A stretch of 64,000 nucleotides of DNA, from positions 1 to 64,000 of the forward strand of contig JAFRTG010000029.1 in the NCBI GenBank assembly GCA_017427265.1, read 5' to 3'. This document shows positions 60,001-64,000 of the stretch, in pieces. Position numbers and translations under genes: made by a program. This DNA is from Oscillospiraceae bacterium. GTDB lineage: Bacteria; Bacillota; Clostridia; Oscillospirales; Ruminococcaceae. Below the pieces are notes generated by a model. The model did not search any database and had not been told where the DNA came from. It saw only the letters and a program-made list of their open reading frames with translations. The stretch's first letter is position 1. Each line of letters starts with the position of its first letter.

Positions 60001-60540
60001 ATTCAGTATATTTCCGCGGAGGACGAGAGCAAGGTACAGAATGTGCTGCAGGAATACTACGAGGCTGTGCAGGATAAGAGCGCGGCACCGGAGCAGGATT
60101 CCTACTTCTTCGTGTTCGGCTATCAGCGTGCGGATGTGCTGAAATCCGAAATTAAGCTCTCGCAGAGCGATGATATTGATATGATGTTCAACCTCGGCAA
60201 TGCGCAGAGCCGCGCCTCTGCCGCACCGAAGGATATGTTCCGCAGCATCACGGAAAAGGGCGCGCTGCGCGGCATCCATGTGCTGATGTGGCAGGACAGC
60301 TTTCAGGTGCTCGAACAGGATGACAAGGATATCATGTCCTACTTTACCATGAAAACGGCATTCAGTATGTCGCCGGATGAATTCTCGCGTTCTGTCGGGG
60401 AGAACGATGTCTCGCTGATGGGTGAGAACAATGCGATCTATTACAACCGGGCAAGAGACAATCAGAAATTCCGTCCGTATCAGATGCCGGATGAGGGCTG
60501 GGTCATGAAAATCTGTGACCGCCTCAACGGAATCGGATAA
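57025..60540 (+). CDS. FtsK/SpoIIIE-type ATPase
   Basis: 1171 residues from GTG 57025 (AAGGAGGGAG upstream; gTGA overlap with the previous stop). Helical N-terminal region (about 1-260) and a degenerate first ATPase-like domain (about 300-560, FIDPLELGASFAMF without a P-loop). The active FtsK domain has Walker A GVAGSGKSS (K633) and Walker B ILVIMDEFQEL (D734, E735), plus IYLVDFKRGVEF. A second, degenerate C-terminal ATPase domain reads GSDTDKARS at the P-loop site (K936). No membrane segment, unlike FtsK or EssC. Likely a DNA or protein translocase. Confidence 0.88.
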   Translation: MKSYLNTEQFARLLDSLLTLDQQTVRAASDREAKIRAVQNAEQTDEGRIRSFSSEWTEGTARRTADLQRAFRGKMDQIRSDTIQGNRDAYQKLNRCICAIAEADAVDAQFEGQKFYQSNSEKKAEETVSSDQLTGEQPLPFAARVASVIAAFSAEKKRAAASESGKLGALVRGVRRTAREEIARQRGVLSSVPEAITPLLDAAESQAAQDAQAEWARTAADLDRFRGQLCEQRRQDRAKREADRKTMRQLQSPALKKTERSILQDFPPAEMCRELTGVAAAEPAFDAYTCSDKMPQSSHVGTLKVPFSKLKFSQDTMAFLEKHYPFLLSKNYLLLPVAVQFSRDFNTLFRYDMQTRKQAVADACAIGLQLFMTVPAGKIRFTFIDPLELGASFAMFGQLVDTDDRTSEVINGKIWSDPKDIEDKLHILTNHISNVTQRCLQGKYDNIYQYNQVAEQNAEPYQVLMLMDYPAGLSERSLKLLEQIVASGPKCGVFTVIYRNESQFRKLPEKLHPLISNIETDFTAYNYNAESRTVSCAGIRDQRLSELIRWEPADAPSEQQRADIIPVLKKGLKNADKVEIGIEKVQGADVNNSTKNGIRIPIGVHGANEQQYLTLGTGGSHHALIAGVAGSGKSSLLHTIIMQTLRQYSPDEVSIYLVDFKRGVEFKIYADFVLPAFRVVAIESEREFGYNILEALEREQKIRADLFKRAHVDKIEEYRTETGKPMPRILVIMDEFQELFSGDNDDFSRKSAMMLERIVRQGRAFGVHLILSSQSYSNIRGVDRSVYDQMAVRIVLKCSNADADLLLENGSSEVDQISIDDPGRAVYNSEAGNKEYNSHFRVAYIKPEKHKDLLGEVSRETASFADDRHQTRILLSNIEDNRYSFFNRFIAGETDEHTAEGKLYLGEPLSIANDMDICFTRSEYSNLLMLGSDTDKARSMAAFALLSLCADYYACHGAAPAKPLIRFFNCKPLHDSYFKDIPKLIAERLPAYIQYISAEDESKVQNVLQEYYEAVQDKSAAPEQDSYFFVFGYQRADVLKSEIKLSQSDDIDMMFNLGNAQSRASAAPKDMFRSITEKGALRGIHVLMWQDSFQVLEQDDKDIMSYFTMKTAFSMSPDEFSRSVGENDVSLMGENNAIYYNRARDNQKFRPYQMPDEGWVMKICDRLNGIG

Positions 60541-60560
60541 GCAGGCAAGGGGGTACGATC

Positions 60561-61043
60561 ATGGGCAGACTCAAGCTGGAACAGCATCAAAAGGTGGAGC
60601 AGGCCGATCAGCGCGGCCGCGAGATTCAGGAGGTCGCTGAGATCAAGAACGAGGAGGCGGAAATTTCCTCCAATGCCGTCCGCTCGATCGAAGGCGTGGA
60701 CGATGACGACAGAGCTGCCGTCGAGGCTGCAATCAGCGAATCCAGCAGCATCGCAAAGGCACTTGCGGAAAGCGAGATCAAGGCGCCCGGTGCCGAGGTG
60801 GGGGAGTCCCTCAATGAGACGATGAACGAATCCACGGAATACGCCAATCAGGAATATGCCGATGCGTCAACCGCCGGCGAGATGACCGGAGACTATTCCG
60901 GCGTCGGTTCAGGACTGCGCGGCAGTCTGGAACAGAGCGGGCAGGAATTTCAGGAGATTGCGGACGAAAGCGACCGTCTGAACGGTGAGCTGCAGGCAAT
61001 CTTTGCCGATCAGGCCGCCAAGCTGGAGAGTGCATTCGGATGA
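60561..61043 (+). CDS. Small acidic coiled-coil protein of the FtsK/HerA operon
   Basis: 160 residues, rich in Glu, Ala and Ser, without signal peptide. Helical N-terminal half, a flexible GDYSGVGSGL turn (about 112-121) and a C-terminal helix SLEQSGQEFQEIADESDRL. The helix-turn-helix plan resembles WXG100-like small partners of FtsK-type ATPases, but no W-x-G is present. It sits between the two ATPase genes and overlaps the second by 4 bases. Confidence 0.7.
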   Translation: MGRLKLEQHQKVEQADQRGREIQEVAEIKNEEAEISSNAVRSIEGVDDDDRAAVEAAISESSSIAKALAESEIKAPGAEVGESLNETMNESTEYANQEYADASTAGEMTGDYSGVGSGLRGSLEQSGQEFQEIADESDRLNGELQAIFADQAAKLESAFG

Positions 61044-64000
61044 GCGGCATGTATTATCTCTGTTTTTCCGTCAACCGGCTGCCCGATCTGACGCTGCGGA
61101 AATACAGCGTCTTTGACGGCTCCGGTGTGGACAATATCATGGAAAAGCACGGCGTTTTTCTGCGTCAGCTGCACCGGCTGGGCTTTACGTCGAATGTCTA
61201 TTTCCATTTGCTGTATTATTACAATCCGGACAAGAATCTTGCGAAGGGGCAGCATCTGACGATTCTGTTCTACGCAACGGCCAAGGAGACGGAGCGTCTG
61301 AACGGCATCCGCGAGTTTCTGACAACATCCGTGCTCAGCACCTACTACGATTTCTTCTGCTATGAAACCGCAAGAGAGATGACGCTGACAACGGAGCAGC
61401 TTGCGGACGGCAGTGAGATTCCTGTGCTGCAGCTGCGGAATATTGCCGGAGAGATCAAGCGCTACAGCCTCGGAGATACCTCGCGTGAGGAGATCGAGGC
61501 GGCGCAGTCGCAGCCGTTTGCCGTCTGTGAAATCGCGCCGGATGCCGATGAAATCCTCAGCTTCAACAGCGCGCCGGTGGACGAAGCAGGCCGCATCGTG
61601 ACGGACAGCCGCTTTGCCTATGCGGCCTTCCTGACCAAAAAGGACTATTCGCTGCCCGCGCAGAACCGTCTGCCCTCGGACAGCGCCGGCGAGGTGCTGC
61701 TGTGGTCAGTCATGGAATGGGAGCCCTGCGAGAACGGCAGACTCTATAATGTGCTCAAGCTGATGGAGGGCTATGACCGGAGCGCCGTGCTGCGTGTCGA
61801 TATCTTCCCGGTGGAGCATACGCAGGCTATCCGGCAGCGTCTGCCCTATGCGGAAACGCGCAGACGCATCTCCGACCGCGATCAGGGCAAGGACGACAAC
61901 AGCGAAAATATCGTAAAATCGTGGGATAAATATCTCGGCAATCTGATGAAGTTCCCGCAGTTCATTGCGAATGTCACTGCCTTTGCCGAGTCGCAGGATA
62001 TTGCCGTCATGCTGGCTGACAGCGTCGCGGCAGAGGCCGTCGAATCCGGCACCTATCTGATTGAGACACTCGAATCCGATGGCAGCGGCTTTGATATGTA
62101 TTACGGCGACGACCGCATTCTCCATGCAGAGAAGGAGGAGGGCAACTTTGTTGCGCCGTTCCTCTCGCTCTATACGCTGGAGGAGATCCGCCCGATGTTC
62201 TCGTTCCCGATTCTCTATCCGGGCGAGTCCATCGAGCTGCAGAAGGAAACCGACCCGAAGCCGTTTTCCAAGGAAATGACGATTGATCCGCAGACCGGCG
62301 TGATGCATGAAGTCATTTCGCTCGGCACGAGCAGCATGGGCTATGACGTGACCTTCCCGGTGGAGCTGTTCAAGAAGCACGCCTTTATCTCCGGCGTGCC
62401 CGGTGCCGGCAAGACCAACACAATGCTCTATCTCGTCACGACGCTGTGGCGCGATACGCAGCAGCATATCCCGTTCCTTGTGTTGGAGCCTGCCAAGCAG
62501 GAATACCGCGCACTTGCGATGATTCCGGGCATGGAGGAGCTCTGTGTCTTTTCGCCGGGCGCCGATACCAGATTCCCGCTGCATATCAATCCGTTCCAGT
62601 TCCCGGTCGGGCTGACGCTGGCTGAACACATCGCAAACCTCAATGCGGTGTTTGCGGGTGCGTTTGAGCTGATTCCGCCGTCCCCATTCCTGATTGACCG
62701 CTGCATTGAGCAGGTCTATCTGAACAAGGGCTGGAACATCAATGAGCGCAATGACGGCTCCAAGCCGTATCCGACGATGCAGGAGCTCTACGATTCGCTG
62801 AAGGTTGCGGTCGAGGAATCCGGCTACGAGGGCGAATCCAGAGCGAATATCCGCTCTGTCATGGAGGTTCGCATCGGCAGCCTGCTCCGCAGAGAAATCG
62901 GAAATGTTTACAATGTCCGCGAATCCAGTATGCAGCCGGAGGAATGGCTGGAATGCCCGGTCATCATTGAGCTGGAAGCGCTCGGCGAGGGACCGGCGAA
63001 CTTCATGTCGCTGCTGATTTCCACGCTGATCCGTGAGGTGCTCAAAATCCGCAAGACCAGCGACACCGACGCTGCTGCACAGAAAAAGCGCGAAATTTCG
63101 CATATTATCTTCTATGAAGAGGCACATAACCTGATCGGCCCGACGACGGACGACCCGGCGGGCGGCTCGGTCAACCCGAAGATTTCCGCAACCAAATATC
63201 TTGTCAAGATGCTTGCAGAGGTGCGTGCGCTCGGCGAGGGCATTGTCATTGCGGATCAGCTGCCGACGGCGATGGCGCCTGAGGTGCTGAAAAATACCGG
63301 CCTGAAGCTCGGCCACCGCATAACGGCACAGGATGACCGCAATCTGCTCGGCAGCACGATGTCCGCTTCCGTCGATCAGCTCGAAGAGCAGGGCACCTTC
63401 GGCACCGGTCAGGCGCTCGTATTTTACGAAGGCCTGCAGAAGCCGTTCAAGATGCGCGTGGCGGAATGGGAGCGCGGGGCATCGCGCAGCAAGTACGAAT
63501 CCCCGACGAACATGCAGCTGTTCCGGCATCTGCGGGACAACCGCACCTACGATCTGCTGCTGCGCCGCAGCGCGGACATCATGCAGGATAAGGAAAAAAC
63601 AGAGTACGAGATCCTGTATCGGCAGGCGGAAAAGCTCAAGACCGAGGCAGACAGCTGCTTTGAGGAGCTGGAGCGTATCCGCGTGAATCTGCGGAACCTG
63701 AACAAGCGGCTCGGCCGCGAGCAGGATCCGGAGCAGATCCGGGAGCTTCAGCAGCACATTGCGAATGCAGAGCTTATGCTGAAGCGCAAATCCGATGAAA
63801 CGGAGCCGCAGCTCAGACGCAATCTGACGAAGCTCTGCAGGAATTACGCGAATCAGTTCTATGCCTGCATGACGCTGGCCAATAATTACGACAGATATTC
63901 CGAGCCGATGTATATCTGTGCGATTACAGAGTATCTGCGGCTGTTTGATGCGCTGCAGTTCCGGCATGATATGCCTGAGCTGAATGACATTCTGCTCCGC
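61040..64000 (+). CDS. HerA-like (DUF87-type) ATPase, incomplete at the window edge
   Basis: At least 987 codons, open at 64000. ATG 61040 overlaps the previous stop (ATGA). The N-terminal 420 residues are unrecognised. The ATPase core has Walker A GVPGAGKTNT (K458), then LEPAKQEYRAL, and Walker B IIFYEEAHNLIG (E693, E694), HerA-type. Further motifs are EVRALGEGIVIADQLP (sensor region) and KLGHRITAQDDRNLLGSTM (arginine-finger region). A coiled coil follows (about 850-925). Members of this superfamily pump DNA or partner with nucleases. Not a VirB4 by its motifs. Confidence 0.88.
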   Translation, partial: MSGMYYLCFSVNRLPDLTLRKYSVFDGSGVDNIMEKHGVFLRQLHRLGFTSNVYFHLLYYYNPDKNLAKGQHLTILFYATAKETERLNGIREFLTTSVLSTYYDFFCYETAREMTLTTEQLADGSEIPVLQLRNIAGEIKRYSLGDTSREEIEAAQSQPFAVCEIAPDADEILSFNSAPVDEAGRIVTDSRFAYAAFLTKKDYSLPAQNRLPSDSAGEVLLWSVMEWEPCENGRLYNVLKLMEGYDRSAVLRVDIFPVEHTQAIRQRLPYAETRRRISDRDQGKDDNSENIVKSWDKYLGNLMKFPQFIANVTAFAESQDIAVMLADSVAAEAVESGTYLIETLESDGSGFDMYYGDDRILHAEKEEGNFVAPFLSLYTLEEIRPMFSFPILYPGESIELQKETDPKPFSKEMTIDPQTGVMHEVISLGTSSMGYDVTFPVELFKKHAFISGVPGAGKTNTMLYLVTTLWRDTQQHIPFLVLEPAKQEYRALAMIPGMEELCVFSPGADTRFPLHINPFQFPVGLTLAEHIANLNAVFAGAFELIPPSPFLIDRCIEQVYLNKGWNINERNDGSKPYPTMQELYDSLKVAVEESGYEGESRANIRSVMEVRIGSLLRREIGNVYNVRESSMQPEEWLECPVIIELEALGEGPANFMSLLISTLIREVLKIRKTSDTDAAAQKKREISHIIFYEEAHNLIGPTTDDPAGGSVNPKISATKYLVKMLAEVRALGEGIVIADQLPTAMAPEVLKNTGLKLGHRITAQDDRNLLGSTMSASVDQLEEQGTFGTGQALVFYEGLQKPFKMRVAEWERGASRSKYESPTNMQLFRHLRDNRTYDLLLRRSADIMQDKEKTEYEILYRQAEKLKTEADSCFEELERIRVNLRNLNKRLGREQDPEQIRELQQHIANAELMLKRKSDETEPQLRRNLTKLCRNYANQFYACMTLANNYDRYSEPMYICAITEYLRLFDALQFRHDMPELNDILLR

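Noticed and set aside
60561..61043. Assignment of the small acidic protein as a true WXG100/ESX protein
   Set aside because: No W-x-G motif and the length is 160 residues instead of about 100; only the general helical plan is similar.
61706..63967. A 753-codon minus-strand frame at the window end
   Set aside because: Shadow of the HerA-like gene, which stays open on the + strand from 61040 to the edge with Walker A and B motifs.

Overview
The window looks like chromosome of a cellulosome-forming Ruminococcus-type bacterium (Firmicutes, Oscillospiraceae). The basis is three secreted enzymes with dockerin or dockerin-like modules (GH97, double GH43, CE3-like esterase), a SigI/RsgI regulatory pair, strong AGGAGG-type ribosome binding sites, many TTGACA-17-TATAAT promoters and a moderately high GC content. 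No scaffoldin or cohesin gene is present, and the species cannot be fixed from sequence alone.

Layout: 1-850 mosaic intergenic repeats; 852-4305 citrate synthase and two unknown genes; 4359-7292 four tandem paralogous small membrane/PH-like genes; 7400-15400 two large secreted glycoside hydrolase genes, the first framed by a long inverted repeat and surrounded by mosaic repeats; 15457-18439 rimI and polA; 18865-23661 a divergent type II topoisomerase pair with a small gene between the subunits; 23681-28046 mostly short hypothetical genes plus a GNAT acetyltransferase, fumarase alpha subunit and a radical SAM protein; 28262-31453 a Pro/Glu-rich secreted protein and the rsgI-sigI operon, which share a SigI-like promoter; 31629-36459 a ChvE/MmsAB-type sugar ABC transporter; 36651-40477 a csoR-lipoprotein-copA copper operon with a perfect palindromic operator; 40499-45102 a GntR/ABC/CPBP/FMN-reductase operon with a palindromic AT-rich operator; 45175-49707 a thiamine operon (TPP riboswitch-thiC-thiW-thiM-thiE-thiD); 49758-52917 a frameshifted small gene, adenine deaminase and an alpha/beta hydrolase; 53030-55310 a hypothetical gene, tRNA-Arg(ACG) and a dockerin esterase; 55407-64000 (open at the edge) a five-gene, tightly coupled operon with two different FtsK/HerA-superfamily ATPases.

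How it fits together: the extracellular enzymes, the SigI/RsgI pair and the monosaccharide ABC importer fit a plant-polysaccharide degrader. The thiamine operon makes the pyrimidine half de novo (ThiC, ThiD) and appears to salvage the thiazole half (ThiW, ThiM), since no thiazole synthesis genes are beside it. The copper operon is likely self-regulated.

Most promising for novelty are the 3'-end operon (membrane protein, zinc-ribbon coiled-coil protein, FtsK-like ATPase, small acidic coiled-coil protein, HerA-like ATPase), the shared SigI-type promoter, a divergent TPP-riboswitch-like leader before thiW, an apparent ACG start codon for thiM, and a CopZ-like domain with its own ribosome binding site at the end of copA.
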